DNA of 64,000 nucleotides from Deltaproteobacteria bacterium (GCA_003235365.1 QJWJ01000438.1:62001-126000), one strand, 5' to 3'; shown: positions 52,709-62,539, counted from the first letter of the stretch. Notes: a model not told the origin generated them from the sequence alone. Translations and numbers: made by a program.

Positions 52709-53743
52709 ATGGCCGCGAGAAAGAGCCCCAAACGCATCCGGATCAAGAAACCCCCCGTACTGTTCGATCGCACCCAGAAACTAATCAAGGACATCGAACG
52801 TCGGCTGGGTTGCCGCTTGATAGCGTATTGGACGTCTCCGGCGGGTTCGGTCTGCAACAACGACGTTTTGGCGCTCTACGAAGTGCTGAGTGTCATCGGT
52901 AAACAGGAGCGGGTCGCGCTGTGCATCAAGAGTGATGGCGGATCGGGCGAAGCTGCGTTGCGGTTGGTCCACCTTCTGCGCCAGTACACGGACCGAATCA
53001 CCGCGCTGATCCCCCTCGAATGTGCCTCCGCCGCGACGATGCTGTCTCTGGGAGCGGAGGAGTTACACATGGGGCCGCTCGCCCACTTGACGGCTGTGGA
53101 CACGTCGTTGCGGCACGAGCTGTCCCCGGTGGACGTGGACAACGAACTCGTTAGCGTCAGCCAGGACGAGTTGCTCCGAGTCGTACGTCTGTGGCGAGAG
53201 ACCTCGAACTCGCGTGGCAAGGGGAGCCTCCACGAAGTCAACCCCTATGAAGCATTGTTTTCTCACGTTCATCCGTTGGTGATCGGCGCTGTCGATCGCA
53301 TCAGCTCGCTATCGATCAAGCTGTGTCAGGAGATTCTCTCCTTTCACATGTCCGACGCGCGCAAAGTCGAACGGATCAGCCGACACTTGAGCGAAGGTTA
53401 CCCTTCCCACGAGTACCCCATTACCTTGCGTGAAGCTCGACGGATCGGTCTCAACGCTCGAGCGCTCGACCCGGACTTGAACGACCGGTTGCTCGAGCTG
53501 AACTCGTTGTACGCGGAGATGGGTCAAAAAGCGCTGACGGACTACGACAAGGCTAGCTACCACAGTCACGAAATAGTGAACATCATCGAAGGTGCTGGTC
53601 TTCAGGTCTACTTCCAGAACGACAAGGATTGGCACTACCGCAAGGAAGAACGGCGTTGGTCGCCGATGAACGACAAGAGCTCGTGGTGGCGTTTGGAACA
53701 GGTTGGCAAACGCGTGCAGACGTCGGTTTTGCACATTCGCTGA
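52709..53743 (+). CDS. ClpP/SDH-fold serine protease-like protein
   Basis: 344 residues, no signal peptide. The N-terminus is basic (RKSPKRIRIKKPP). Residues 35-135 have the order of a ClpP/crotonase-fold protease of the serine dehydrogenase proteinase (SppA-like) group: RVALCIKSDGGSGEAALRLV, where relatives have a Gly-Gly substrate turn, then ALIPLECASAATMLSLGAEE, with Ser107 at the nucleophile position, and LHMGPLAHLTAVDTSL. The C-terminal half (past about 200) has a helical region and ends YRKEERRWSPMNDKSSWWRL, not part of the core fold. It probably acts in the cytoplasm. The substrate is unknown, and the Lys or His partner of the Ser is not obvious. It is a single gene. Confidence 0.75.
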   Translation: MAARKSPKRIRIKKPPVLFDRTQKLIKDIERRLGCRLIAYWTSPAGSVCNNDVLALYEVLSVIGKQERVALCIKSDGGSGEAALRLVHLLRQYTDRITALIPLECASAATMLSLGAEELHMGPLAHLTAVDTSLRHELSPVDVDNELVSVSQDELLRVVRLWRETSNSRGKGSLHEVNPYEALFSHVHPLVIGAVDRISSLSIKLCQEILSFHMSDARKVERISRHLSEGYPSHEYPITLREARRIGLNARALDPDLNDRLLELNSLYAEMGQKALTDYDKASYHSHEIVNIIEGAGLQVYFQNDKDWHYRKEERRWSPMNDKSSWWRLEQVGKRVQTSVLHIR

Positions 53744-53843
53744 CGAAAGGGCGCAACATCGTCCGGCGGCAGCGCCCCGGTACGCTGGTGCAACAGCAAC
53801 AATCGCGTACCGGTCGTGGCTGAGCTGATGTACGCTTGCGCGC

Positions 53844-54320
53844 GTGAGCGAACGAGTTTCTCGGAAGCGCCGCACGTTTCGCATCGTGCCGGCAGTCGTG
53901 CTTCACGCTAGTTGCGTGGGGGTGCTGCCGGGCTGTGACGCACTCGGCAGTGACATCGACGATGACGACGTCATCGCTCTGGCGGTGGTTGGCTTTGCTC
54001 CGCCGCCAGTCGGGACCACTGGCATGGCACCCCCCTTGCCCGGCCCGGTGCCGGTGATTCCACCGTCCGGCATGATCCTACCAACGGCGAATCCTCCGCC
54101 GGTCGCAGTCACACCGACGGCGAGTACTCCCACCTCGAATCCGACGTCTACATCCAGACCCCGCCCGCGCCCGCCGATCGATCGCGACCCGGAAGTGGGT
54201 GACGCAGGACCAACCGTACCAGCGGTCCCGGATGCTGCCGCACGAGCCGAACCACCGCGCGACGCTGGACGGCGAGCAGTTGACGCGGGCGACGCTGACG
54301 ACGTCGCCGTGGATCGCTGA
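53844..54320 (+). CDS. Pro/Thr-rich lipoprotein-like protein
   Basis: 158 residues from a GTG. A basic N-terminus is followed by a hydrophobic stretch and a Cys (VGVLPGC, near residue 31) that fits a lipobox. The remainder is almost all Pro, Thr, Val, Ala and Asp (for example PPPVGTTGMAPPLPGPVPVI) and has no domain I recognise. Low-complexity lipoproteins are common in this genome. It lies 100 bases after the protease-like gene on the same strand. The gene could be over-called, but the signal and the GTG with nearby open frame support it. Confidence 0.55.
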   Translation: MSERVSRKRRTFRIVPAVVLHASCVGVLPGCDALGSDIDDDDVIALAVVGFAPPPVGTTGMAPPLPGPVPVIPPSGMILPTANPPPVAVTPTASTPTSNPTSTSRPRPRPPIDRDPEVGDAGPTVPAVPDAAARAEPPRDAGRRAVDAGDADDVAVDR

Positions 54321-54348
54321 GTCGGTGAAGTTGCTGTTTGCTGTTTGC

Positions 54349-57300
54349 TCAGGCGGCCCGCAACATCGCGGCGACGGCAGCAACGAGGTCGTCGACGGTG
54401 TAGGGTTTGGGTAGCGCTGCGTTGAATCCGTGGGCGTTCGGATCGCCGAGTACCGTACCGCTGGCGTAGCCACTCGACGCAATGGCCTGCACGCCGGGGT
54501 TGATCTTGCGCAAACGTTGAAGCGTTTCGGCGCCACCCATCCCGCCAGCGATCGTCAGATCGAGGATCACGAGGTCGAACCCTCGCCCACTGTTGAAGCG
54601 TTGGGTGAACACGTCCACTGCCTCATCACCGGACGAGGTCAACACGACGTCATATCCCGCGCCTTCGAGGGCCGCCCCCGCAACGCGTCGGATTGGGTAT
54701 TCGTCGTCCATGACCAACACGCTCCGCGTCGTGGTGTGGACGCTGGGCGACAATGCCATCAGCGCATGCGGCGGTAGCGATACGGATGGCGCGGTGGCGG
54801 CGCGCAACCTCAGGCGGAACGTGGTACCGCGCCCCGGGTGCGACTCGACGTCGATCTTCCCTCCGTGCTTGCTGGCGATCGAATGCACCGTTGCGAGCCC
54901 CAAACCGCTGCCGGTGTCTTTCGTCGTGAAGAACGGATCAAAGATCCGGTCGATCACGTCGGGAGCAATTCCGGGCCCCTCGTCCCGAAAGGCGATTTCT
55001 ACCCAGCGCTGTGCGTACGCGTCGTTCTGCCCCCGATGTCGTTGGGAGTCGGGTGCCTCGGTCAGGTTCGTCGCGATGATGTGTAGGTTTCCTCCGTCCG
55101 ACATCGCTTGTCGCGCGTTGATGATCAGGTTGTCGACGACTTGGCGGATCTGAACCGGATCCATGTCACACGGCCACAGGTCTCGTGGGATCTGCAAGTC
55201 GACTGACACCTTGGAACCGGAGAGTACGAATCTCGAACTGTCGCGCAGCAGTTCGGACAAGGAGTGAGATTCGAGTGTTGGTTTGCCTCCGCTGGAGAAC
55301 GTCAGTAGTTGGCGTGCGAGCCCTTTGGCGTTCTCGAGCACCGCCATCGTGTCATCGAGCCATCGTCGCGCCGGCGAATCGTCAGGGATCGATTTCCGCG
55401 CCATGTCCACGTGACAGAATATCCCCGTGAGCATGTTGTTGAAGTCATGGGCGATTCCTCCGGCAAGCACGCCGAGGGATTCCAGCTTCTGGGTCTTGCG
55501 CAGTTGTTCTTCTGCACGAGTTCTCTCGGTGACGTCGCGAAAGGCCAACACCGCGCCGATGAGCTGATCTTTGGCGTCTTTGATCGGAGCCGCCGAGGCG
55601 TCGACCAGGCGATCGCTGGTTTCGCTGCCCCCTTCACGACCCAACAGTACGGCACGCTCGACTTCGCTGCGCGCTCTGCTACCGGACAAGACATCTGCAA
55701 CGGGCGTTGGAAGCGGCTGGCGCGTGTCCCGGGCGATGGCGCGAAATACGCTGGGAAGTGCCTTGCCGCGGGCCTCACTCGCTTGCCAGCCGGTGTATTG
55801 CTCGGCGACGCGATTCATCAGCATGACCTGGCCCGACACGTCGACGGCGATGACGCCATCCGTGATGCTGCCCAAGGTCACTGCCAAGCGCTCTTTCTCG
55901 TCGGCGAGTTGAGCCTCGGCGCTCTGCCGCTTTTGAACGTCTTCGATCAGCGCTTGATTGACGGTTACCAATTGTGCGGTCCGCTCGCGCACGTTGCCTT
56001 CCAGCTCCGCGTTCAGTTTGCGCACCTTGTCTTCGGCGAGGCGTCGCTCACTGACCTCCTTGCGCAGTTCTCGAGTGCGCTCTTCGACTTTGTGTACGAG
56101 TTCCAGCTCGCGTTGCTTGAGCTGTCGCACGCGCAGCGAGTACAAACCGAACAAGCTCAGCGCTGCCGAGCACGCCAACAACGCTTGCGCCCACCACGTC
56201 TCGTACCAAGCCGGAGCGATGACCAAGCTCAGCGTCGTGGGCTCGTTGCCCCAGGGGCCGTGGTTTCGTCGTGCGACGACCTCGAAGGTGTAACTGCCGT
56301 CAGGCACATTGGTGTAGTGCGCCGCGCGCTCGGTGTCGGGGCTCACCCATTTGCGCTCGTACCCCGCCAGCCGGTACCGGAATTCGATGAGTTCACCTCC
56401 GCCGATGCCCGGAGCGGTGTAGGCGACTTCGATGCGCTCGGCGGGCTCGTCGAGCTGGATGTCCCGTGAGTGGACCTTGCGGCCATCGATCGCGGCAGAG
56501 ACGATCTCCACCGATGGGGCTGTCGTATCGATGACGATCACGGATGGATCGACGTGAGATAGCCCACGACTCGTCGCGTACCACAGCCGTCCGTCGCTGG
56601 TCTTGGTTTGACCCGACCCGCGGCGAGAGATGTCGATGCTGCGCAATCCGTCGCTCAACCCGTAGTGGGCCGATCTCACAGGGACTCTGGAACCCGAGAC
56701 GGCTGCTTCCAGCTGCACGAGCGGTACGCGGTGGATGCCTTCGTCAGAAGTGATCCACAGGTGAGCCAGGTCGTCGAGTTGCAGGTGTGATGGCGATTGG
56801 CGAGGCAAACCCGATGTGGCGGCGAGACTGGTGACGACGTCTTCGGCAGAAATGTGAGCCAACCCGCCGCGCGTCGCGACCCAGAATGCGCCGTCCAAAC
56901 CTTCCACGACGCCGTAGACGATGTCGTGAGGCAGACCGTCCTCTTTGGTGAATGCGCGACGTCCCTGTTTCCCGAGTCGCACCAGTCCATTTCCGCCCGT
57001 GCTGATCCAGATCCTCCGCTCGGAATCGACCATCAGTCGCTGCACGTGGTGCAATGATCCAGCTTCGGTCAGCGGCGAAAAAACGGTTCCGTCGAATCGC
57101 GACAGCGTGCTGGTCCCCGAACCGTCGGTTTGCGAGACGAGCAACGTGCCATCCGCGTCGTTCGCGAGAACCCCAAAGTCGCCGCCGGGGTGCTCGAACT
57201 TTGCCCACTGACCGCGCGTGTAGCGCAGCAGTTGCCGCGAGCCGACCCACAACGTGCCATCGCTGCTCTCGAGCATGCCCAGCGCACCCTCGCCCTCGAC

Positions 57301-58440
57301 GGTGCCCGTTGGGGCGATCATTCGGGCGCGTCCGTTCTCGTAGGTGTACAGCGCGCCGCCGCCGTCGAGGACCCAGAGCCCGCCGGTTCGCCGCGCCAGA
57401 ACCGCGTGCATTCGGTCGGTGGCAAAGCCTTGCCCTTGACCCGCCGTGACGAAGCTGCCGTTGCGAAAGCGCTCCAAGCCGTCGTTCCGACCCACCCAGA
57501 CGTTGCCATCTCTGTCTTCCGACAGGGTCAGGACGGGGCCGCCCCTCGACAGATCAGGAGAGGACCCTTCTAGATTGCCTGCAGCCCAGCGATGCAGTCC
57601 GCCCGACTGAGTGCCAATCCACAGCCCGCCGTCGGAGTCTTCCAAGAGGGCTGTGACGTCGTCGTGCGCCAACCCGTCGCGGGTCGTTACCACTTCGAAA
57701 CTGTCGTCGATGGCGAAAGCCAAGCCCGCGCGCGTGCCGACCCAGAGCGTCCCATCTGCGTCGAAGAGCAGCACGTTGGTGATGGGCGATGGCAAGCCGT
57801 CTCGCGTCGTGAGCAGGCGTGGCGGGATCGATAGCCGGATGATTCCACCGTCCGTGGCTGCCCACAGCGTTCCGTCGGGAGCCTTGGCCAAGTCGTTGAT
57901 CTTCGAAGGCAGGCCTGGCGTCGCGTACGCGGGGTGTAGAGCAAACTCCCCGTCGCGAAGCAACCAAACCCCGGACCCCCCCGAACCCGCCCATATCGAG
58001 TCGCCCGGTCCGGGGACGATGGCGAATGTAAACGGGTGAACGAGCCCGCGGCTCTCATCGAAGAGCGTGAACGTACCGTGGTCGTAGCTGATGACACCAC
58101 CCATGGCTGCCGCCCACAGCTTGCCGTCGCTGGTTTCGGTGAGATCGCGAACGAAGCTGTACTGTCCGGTGCCAGGCGCCGAGCCGAAAGTCGTGAAGGT
58201 CTGGCCGTCGAATCTCACCAGCGCGGCCTGTGTGCCGAGCCAAAGGTATTTGTTGGAGGTTTGGTGAATCGACAGTACGGCGCCCTGCGGCAACCCGTCT
58301 TTGGTATCCCAACGGTCGTGGGCATATTGATCGAGCGCCAAGCCTGGATCAAGCGCCTGCGCGGTTGGAGCGAACGCCATCGTCAGTCCGGCGACGAGAC
58401 CGGTAATCCATCGCCGGTGAGCACACTTCGCGCCCCGCAT
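54349..58440 (-). CDS. Hybrid sensor histidine kinase with beta-propeller sensor and receiver (HTCS-like)
   Basis: 1363 residues from the ATG at 58440, which opens a Sec signal (LVAGLTMAFAPTAQA). An in-frame start at 58539 would give a longer, unlikely leader. Residues 35-640 are repeating two-component-propeller units (for example DGTLWVGTR, DGGLWIGTQSGG, DRDGNVWVGRNDG). Then a Y_Y_Y-type beta domain (about 645-740), one membrane segment near 750-768, a coiled coil, a PAS domain (about 850-975) and HisKA with GGIAHDFNNMLTGI (His998). The HATPase has NLIINARQAM, DEGPGIAP and GSGLGLATV. A C-terminal receiver has VLVMDDE and VILDLT (Asp1294). All catalytic residues are present. Such proteins sense ligands, often sugars, in the periplasm through the propeller. 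No DNA-binding domain is fused, so output goes through phosphotransfer. Confidence 0.92.
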   Translation of the reverse strand: MRGAKCAHRRWITGLVAGLTMAFAPTAQALDPGLALDQYAHDRWDTKDGLPQGAVLSIHQTSNKYLWLGTQAALVRFDGQTFTTFGSAPGTGQYSFVRDLTETSDGKLWAAAMGGVISYDHGTFTLFDESRGLVHPFTFAIVPGPGDSIWAGSGGSGVWLLRDGEFALHPAYATPGLPSKINDLAKAPDGTLWAATDGGIIRLSIPPRLLTTRDGLPSPITNVLLFDADGTLWVGTRAGLAFAIDDSFEVVTTRDGLAHDDVTALLEDSDGGLWIGTQSGGLHRWAAGNLEGSSPDLSRGGPVLTLSEDRDGNVWVGRNDGLERFRNGSFVTAGQGQGFATDRMHAVLARRTGGLWVLDGGGALYTYENGRARMIAPTGTVEGEGALGMLESSDGTLWVGSRQLLRYTRGQWAKFEHPGGDFGVLANDADGTLLVSQTDGSGTSTLSRFDGTVFSPLTEAGSLHHVQRLMVDSERRIWISTGGNGLVRLGKQGRRAFTKEDGLPHDIVYGVVEGLDGAFWVATRGGLAHISAEDVVTSLAATSGLPRQSPSHLQLDDLAHLWITSDEGIHRVPLVQLEAAVSGSRVPVRSAHYGLSDGLRSIDISRRGSGQTKTSDGRLWYATSRGLSHVDPSVIVIDTTAPSVEIVSAAIDGRKVHSRDIQLDEPAERIEVAYTAPGIGGGELIEFRYRLAGYERKWVSPDTERAAHYTNVPDGSYTFEVVARRNHGPWGNEPTTLSLVIAPAWYETWWAQALLACSAALSLFGLYSLRVRQLKQRELELVHKVEERTRELRKEVSERRLAEDKVRKLNAELEGNVRERTAQLVTVNQALIEDVQKRQSAEAQLADEKERLAVTLGSITDGVIAVDVSGQVMLMNRVAEQYTGWQASEARGKALPSVFRAIARDTRQPLPTPVADVLSGSRARSEVERAVLLGREGGSETSDRLVDASAAPIKDAKDQLIGAVLAFRDVTERTRAEEQLRKTQKLESLGVLAGGIAHDFNNMLTGIFCHVDMARKSIPDDSPARRWLDDTMAVLENAKGLARQLLTFSSGGKPTLESHSLSELLRDSSRFVLSGSKVSVDLQIPRDLWPCDMDPVQIRQVVDNLIINARQAMSDGGNLHIIATNLTEAPDSQRHRGQNDAYAQRWVEIAFRDEGPGIAPDVIDRIFDPFFTTKDTGSGLGLATVHSIASKHGGKIDVESHPGRGTTFRLRLRAATAPSVSLPPHALMALSPSVHTTTRSVLVMDDEYPIRRVAGAALEGAGYDVVLTSSGDEAVDVFTQRFNSGRGFDLVILDLTIAGGMGGAETLQRLRKINPGVQAIASSGYASGTVLGDPNAHGFNAALPKPYTVDDLVAAVAAMLRAA

Positions 58441-59101
58441 TTGCTGCGTGCTGCCGTCAGCCGGCGAGCGCACAGTCGGCGTGATTTCGGTGAGGTACAC
58501 GGCTGGGGCCAGTGTGGCGAACCTGTCCGCTGACCGCAAGCATGCCGGTTTGGCACTGCGTCAACTTCGAGGTCGCGACGACTTGCGGGTTGCGAGTGAG
58601 CGCAGGTGTAGTCCTGCGACCATGAGTCGGCATTTGCTCCGTATCGTACCGGTGATGAGTGTGTCGTGTATACATCGGAGTACAATGGCGTCGCCCTTGA
58701 CACATCGCATCTCACGAAACGGCCACGCTTGCAGAACCGTCGTGGCTTCGACTGCAGACGACGGCGCGACCCCCCGGGGGTCAGCGAATCAGCTGTTTGC
58801 GTATACTGATGTATTCTCGCGTTTTTTTACATCCAGGCCGTCACCGGACGGGGCCGGTGCTCCTCCGGTTGATGCGAAGCGGCGCAATCTCCGCCCGGCT
58901 TGGGCGCGATACGGCCGATCGCCCGCGCTTCTGATACAGCACGTGCGCAGATCCCTCGTCGCATGGTCAGCGTTTTTGGTCCAGATCCCTCTGGTGCAAC
59001 AGGTGACCGAATCAGCGAATTCGATTCGCGGTTTCGCTCATGGCAAGTTCACGACGGCCCGCATCTTGGCGGGCAACGGAACAACAGTAGGTGAAAGCGC
59101 A
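58441..59101. other. Intergenic between divergent genes
   Basis: A 660-base gap upstream of both the hybrid kinase (minus) and the DUF2330 gene (plus). An AT-richer patch around 58795-58835, including GTATACTGATGTATTC, is the likely promoter area. An open frame runs through it into the DUF2330 gene but is not protein-like before 59102. Confidence 0.5.
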
Positions 59102-61270
59102 ATGAGCAAGACACGTTTGTGGGGACTGGTGGGCATCGCGATCGCGAGTGGTGTTTCAATCGCATCAACTGACGTGTTGGCTTGCGGGTGCTTTGCGCCC
59201 CCCGTTCCCAACGCTGCGTCCGACAGTTTCGCCGTCAACCAACAGGCGGAGCAGGTAATTTTCGAGGTAACTGGGGACAAAGTCAGTGCCCACGTTCGTA
59301 TCCTGTATTCCGGTGATCCCGAGCAGTTCGCGTGGCTGCTGCCGATGCCGAACGTGCCTGATCTGGAGTTGTCCAACGGGCTGCTTTTCGGGTTGATTGA
59401 CCAGCAGACGTCGCCCCAGGTCCAGGTGTACCCCGAGAGCTTGTGCCCCGAGCAGAAGTACATCTGCCGCACTCATCCGCCTTGCCAGATCTTGGGGCAA
59501 TCCACCGCGGTGGGACAGAGTCCCGCTTCAGCAGCACCCGATGCGTTCGCTGCGGAGTCGGGCGACGCCGCCGGTGTCGCCGCGCCGCCGGTTCAGATAC
59601 TGGCGCAGGAGCGCATTGGCTCGTACGACACGATCACGTTCGCTGCAGACGAAGCGGATCTCGCCGTCGAGTGGCTCAACGAGAACGGCTTCATCATCAA
59701 CGAAACGATGTCGCCGTACATGCAGCCGTTCCTCGATGCAGGGATGGTATTCGTCGCGAGTAAACTGGTGCCGGGCGCCAACGTCGACGAGATCCGGCCA
59801 TTGAAGCTCACCTATCAAGCCGAGTCGGCGTCGATTCCGTTGCAGCTGACGGCGATCGCGGCCGAGCCGCACATGATGGTCACTGCCTTCATCTACTCGG
59901 ACAAGGAGTTCGAACCGGCGTTCATGCCGCTGGTCGAGATCCCCGAGGACGAAGTGACCTCCACTCGTCGAAACAACTACCCGATGCTCCTTTCCAGAGT
60001 GATCGACGAGGAGGCGGGCGGGGCCGGATTCGTCAAGGAGTACGTCGGCACCGGTCCCGTCTTCCAGGATCCTACCGGGTGCTGCTCCGGTGACAACGAC
60101 TTCTGCGGGGTCGGTTCCGACGGTCTGTGCCAGTGCCCGGAGAGTGAATTCGACGCCAACGATTGCGCCGCGCAAGAAGAGGTCGTCGAAGCGGCGACGA
60201 TGGCCCGCAACCTGTCGAATAGCTACCCCACGTTCACGCGAATCTCGACGCGCGTATCGCCCGAGGAGATGACCTTCAATCCCGAGTTCGTGCCTGTAAA
60301 TGAGCCTTCCGGTTTTCGCGGTAACCTGCAGCTCGTGGGGAAGGCGTTCACCTTGGCGGCTTGTGAGGGGCAGATCGTCGATCGGGACAGCTACGAGCAC
60401 ACGAAGGAAATCGCTGATTGCTCCAGCATGTACTGCGATTACGGCGAGTGCGTGACGACGTCGTTCGGTCCAGGTTGCGCGTGCGACGACGGTTTCGTCG
60501 CGCGTGTATTCACTGACAGCGATGGGCTTCCGTCGCTGACGTGTGTGCCCGAAGTCGGTACGGTGGACTTCGCTGCGGGAGGTCTCGATGTGCCCGACGC
60601 GTGCGAAGGGGTTGAAGCTGATGGGGGTTCCTGCGTCGATGTCGGTGGTTTTGCGGCACTCGACTGCGATGAGGGCTTGGCCGCCGCATTGGGGCCGGTG
60701 ATCGGCGGCAGAACGTTGTTCCCGGCGTGCGTCGAGATTTCGGAAGGCAGCGGTGGCCCGGGGGCTCGAAACTTCACCAAAGCGTACGCGGATCTCGACG
60801 TGTGTGCCCCGCCGCCTCCGTCCTGTCCCGGCAACGGGTGGCTCGAGGAGCGACAGGTGGCGCGCGAGGGGTTGGACTGCGGTGACGGCCCGGATTCGTC
60901 GTGGTTCGATGTTCCTCCGGCACCGGACTGCTCGGAAACGCAAATGTCGACGAGCCCGACCCCCGGCGCGGTCGCACAGACCTCGTCGCCGTCCAACCCG
61001 ACGGTGAACACCGTCATGGACACGAGTGCTCCGCGTCCTGGTCCCGAGGAAGACGACGCGACGGACGACGACTCATCCAAGTCGGATACCAAGTCCGATT
61101 CGAAGTCGGGTTCCGACAAGTCCGATTCGAAGGGGGATTCGGACGATGATTCCGACGACGACGGTTGCAGTATCGTTGCAGTCGGCCAGTTCTCGTCAAG
61201 AGCCGGCGTGTGGTGGAGCGCTCTTGCCCTGGCTTCCGCGCTGGTGCTGCGGCGTCGCAGATCGATGTAG
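59102..61270 (+). CDS. DUF2330 surface protein with EGF-like segment and MYXO-CTERM-like tail
   Basis: 722 residues from the ATG at 59102 (AGGTGA site six bases upstream). A Sec signal ends near VLACGCFAPP, the usual start of DUF2330 proteins (the Cys pair is conserved). Residues about 30-330 are the DUF2330 region: NQQAEQVIFEVTGDKVSAHV, FAWLLPMPNVPDLELS and later SYDTITFAADEADL with WLNENGF. Past about 330 are Cys-rich pieces, including an EGF-like CSSMYCDYGECVTTSFGPGC. A Ser/Asp/Lys-rich low-complexity linker leads to the C-terminus: GCSIVAVGQ, a membrane helix (WWSALALASALVL) and RRRRSM. That Cys-helix-Arg order is the MYXO-CTERM sorting signal, cut and lipidated by myxosortase in myxobacteria. 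So it is probably a surface-anchored protein. Its function is unknown. Confidence 0.85.
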   Translation: MSKTRLWGLVGIAIASGVSIASTDVLACGCFAPPVPNAASDSFAVNQQAEQVIFEVTGDKVSAHVRILYSGDPEQFAWLLPMPNVPDLELSNGLLFGLIDQQTSPQVQVYPESLCPEQKYICRTHPPCQILGQSTAVGQSPASAAPDAFAAESGDAAGVAAPPVQILAQERIGSYDTITFAADEADLAVEWLNENGFIINETMSPYMQPFLDAGMVFVASKLVPGANVDEIRPLKLTYQAESASIPLQLTAIAAEPHMMVTAFIYSDKEFEPAFMPLVEIPEDEVTSTRRNNYPMLLSRVIDEEAGGAGFVKEYVGTGPVFQDPTGCCSGDNDFCGVGSDGLCQCPESEFDANDCAAQEEVVEAATMARNLSNSYPTFTRISTRVSPEEMTFNPEFVPVNEPSGFRGNLQLVGKAFTLAACEGQIVDRDSYEHTKEIADCSSMYCDYGECVTTSFGPGCACDDGFVARVFTDSDGLPSLTCVPEVGTVDFAAGGLDVPDACEGVEADGGSCVDVGGFAALDCDEGLAAALGPVIGGRTLFPACVEISEGSGGPGARNFTKAYADLDVCAPPPPSCPGNGWLEERQVAREGLDCGDGPDSSWFDVPPAPDCSETQMSTSPTPGAVAQTSSPSNPTVNTVMDTSAPRPGPEEDDATDDDSSKSDTKSDSKSGSDKSDSKGDSDDDSDDDGCSIVAVGQFSSRAGVWWSALALASALVLRRRRSM

Positions 61271-61353
61271 ATCATTGCAGCGGCGCGCGTCAGCGCCGTC
61301 GCGAGGGACGGAGTTGGAGTGACAAATGTGGCGTGCGCGGGCAGGATCGCCGG

Positions 61354-61626
61354 ATGTGCCGCAACATTCGGACCCTGTTCAACTTCGAACCGCCCGCCAC
61401 GGACGAAGAGATCCACGACGCCGCGATCCAGTTCGTTCGCAAGCTCAGCGGGTTCACCCGGCCATCTCGTGCCAATCAAGAGGCGTTTGACGTAGCCGTG
61501 GCAGAGGTCGCCGGTAGCGCGCGCCGACTGATCGATACGTTGGTTACCAATTCGCCTCCGCGTGACCGAGAAGAGGAGGCAGTGAAGGCAAAGGAACGTT
61601 CGGCACGGCGCTTCGCCACTCGCTGA
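61354..61626 (+). CDS. DUF2277 family protein
   Basis: 90 residues from the ATG at 61354, the conserved start of this family (MCRNIRTLFNFEPPATDEEI). A longer frame upstream is ignored. The body reads DAAIQFVRKLSGFTRPSRAN then QEAFDVAVAEVAGSARRLID, ending PPRDREEEAVKAKERSARRF. This matches DUF2277 throughout and at normal length. It is a small helical cytoplasmic protein of unknown role, widespread in bacteria and often a single gene. Confidence 0.93.
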   Translation: MCRNIRTLFNFEPPATDEEIHDAAIQFVRKLSGFTRPSRANQEAFDVAVAEVAGSARRLIDTLVTNSPPRDREEEAVKAKERSARRFATR

Positions 61627-61636
61627 AGTTGGAGCG

Positions 61637-62464
61637 ATGTCTGCCGCCCGCATGTCACGCTGCGTCCTGCTGCTGCTTCCGCCGGTCCTGTTGGGCTGCT
61701 CCGATCGGCAGCGACAAGAAGTGTCGCGGCAGCGGGAAGTCGGCCATCGGGCGCCGTTGTCGGAGGGTGGCCAGCTGTCGCAACGCGCGCCCGAGGCAGG
61801 AGAAGCCCGTGCCGCGAACTGCGAAGGGGGTACTGACGCCCCTCCCGAAGACTGCTCCGCTGCCGATTCGTCGAGCTGGGGTTGGGATTGCGATGGCGAT
61901 GGGTTCGATTCGGTGCGGTTCGTCGAGTGTGACCCGAACGCCCGCCTGGGCTACTCGGCCAGTTCGCCGTCGGGCCTGTTCGATTGCGATGATCAGAACG
62001 CCGTCGCTCATCCGGGGGCCGAGGAAACTTGGGGCGATGAACTCGACCTCGACTGCGACGGAGCTTCGGAACCGTCCTGCGAGGCTTTCGAGAATGGGAT
62101 GCTTCCCGACGCACCGCCCGCCTCTGCCAGCGAGTGCGCTGGAGCGGCGCTTCAATTCGGGCGGTTCATGGCCTGTCCCCGTGCGTGCTCCGGGCGCCAG
62201 TCGACGTTGTACACCTACGTCGAGAACGTCGGTGACCAGGTTCACGAAGGGGCAGTCGTCGTCTCGCTGAGCGATAGCCTGGGCAACCCGATGACCGAAC
62301 TGGAAGTGTCGGGGCCAATCCTGCCCCGGAGCACGACGCCCGTCTTCGAGGTGCCATACGGCTACACCAGGGGGTTGACCCTCACTCTGTTGTCGGAAGA
62401 TGGGGCCTGCGCCGTACGCCGCACGATTGAAGTCGAAGCGTTTCGCGTAACGTGTATTCGGTGA
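61637..62464 (+). CDS. MopE-like (CxDxDxDG-repeat) lipoprotein
   Basis: 275 residues, ten bases after the DUF2277 stop, with GGAG ahead of the ATG. The signal ends in a lipobox (LLPPVLLGC, Cys21). Residues about 75-145 have WDCDGDGFDSVRFVECDPN and FDCDDQNAVAHPGAEE then DELDLDCDGASEPSC. This is the Asp/Cys 'metal-binding motif' pattern of MopE and related copper or calcium-binding secreted proteins. The C-terminal domain (about 165-275) is beta-rich with TLYTYVENVGDQVHEGAVVV and LEVSGPILPRSTTPVFEVPY, like CARDB domains used in cell adhesion. It is probably a surface or secreted binding protein. Confidence 0.8.
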   Translation: MSAARMSRCVLLLLPPVLLGCSDRQRQEVSRQREVGHRAPLSEGGQLSQRAPEAGEARAANCEGGTDAPPEDCSAADSSSWGWDCDGDGFDSVRFVECDPNARLGYSASSPSGLFDCDDQNAVAHPGAEETWGDELDLDCDGASEPSCEAFENGMLPDAPPASASECAGAALQFGRFMACPRACSGRQSTLYTYVENVGDQVHEGAVVVSLSDSLGNPMTELEVSGPILPRSTTPVFEVPYGYTRGLTLTLLSEDGACAVRRTIEVEAFRVTCIR

Positions 62465-62539
62465 TGAGGGGCGTTTGCGCAGTGTGTAGCACTCGATTGC
62501 CGGGCGTGGCCGGGCGTGGCCGTGGCATGCTCCGTCGTC

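Noticed and set aside
58448-59101. 218-codon extension of the DUF2330 protein
   Set aside because: It precedes the Sec signal peptide and has no protein-like features; the ATG at 59102 has a ribosome site.
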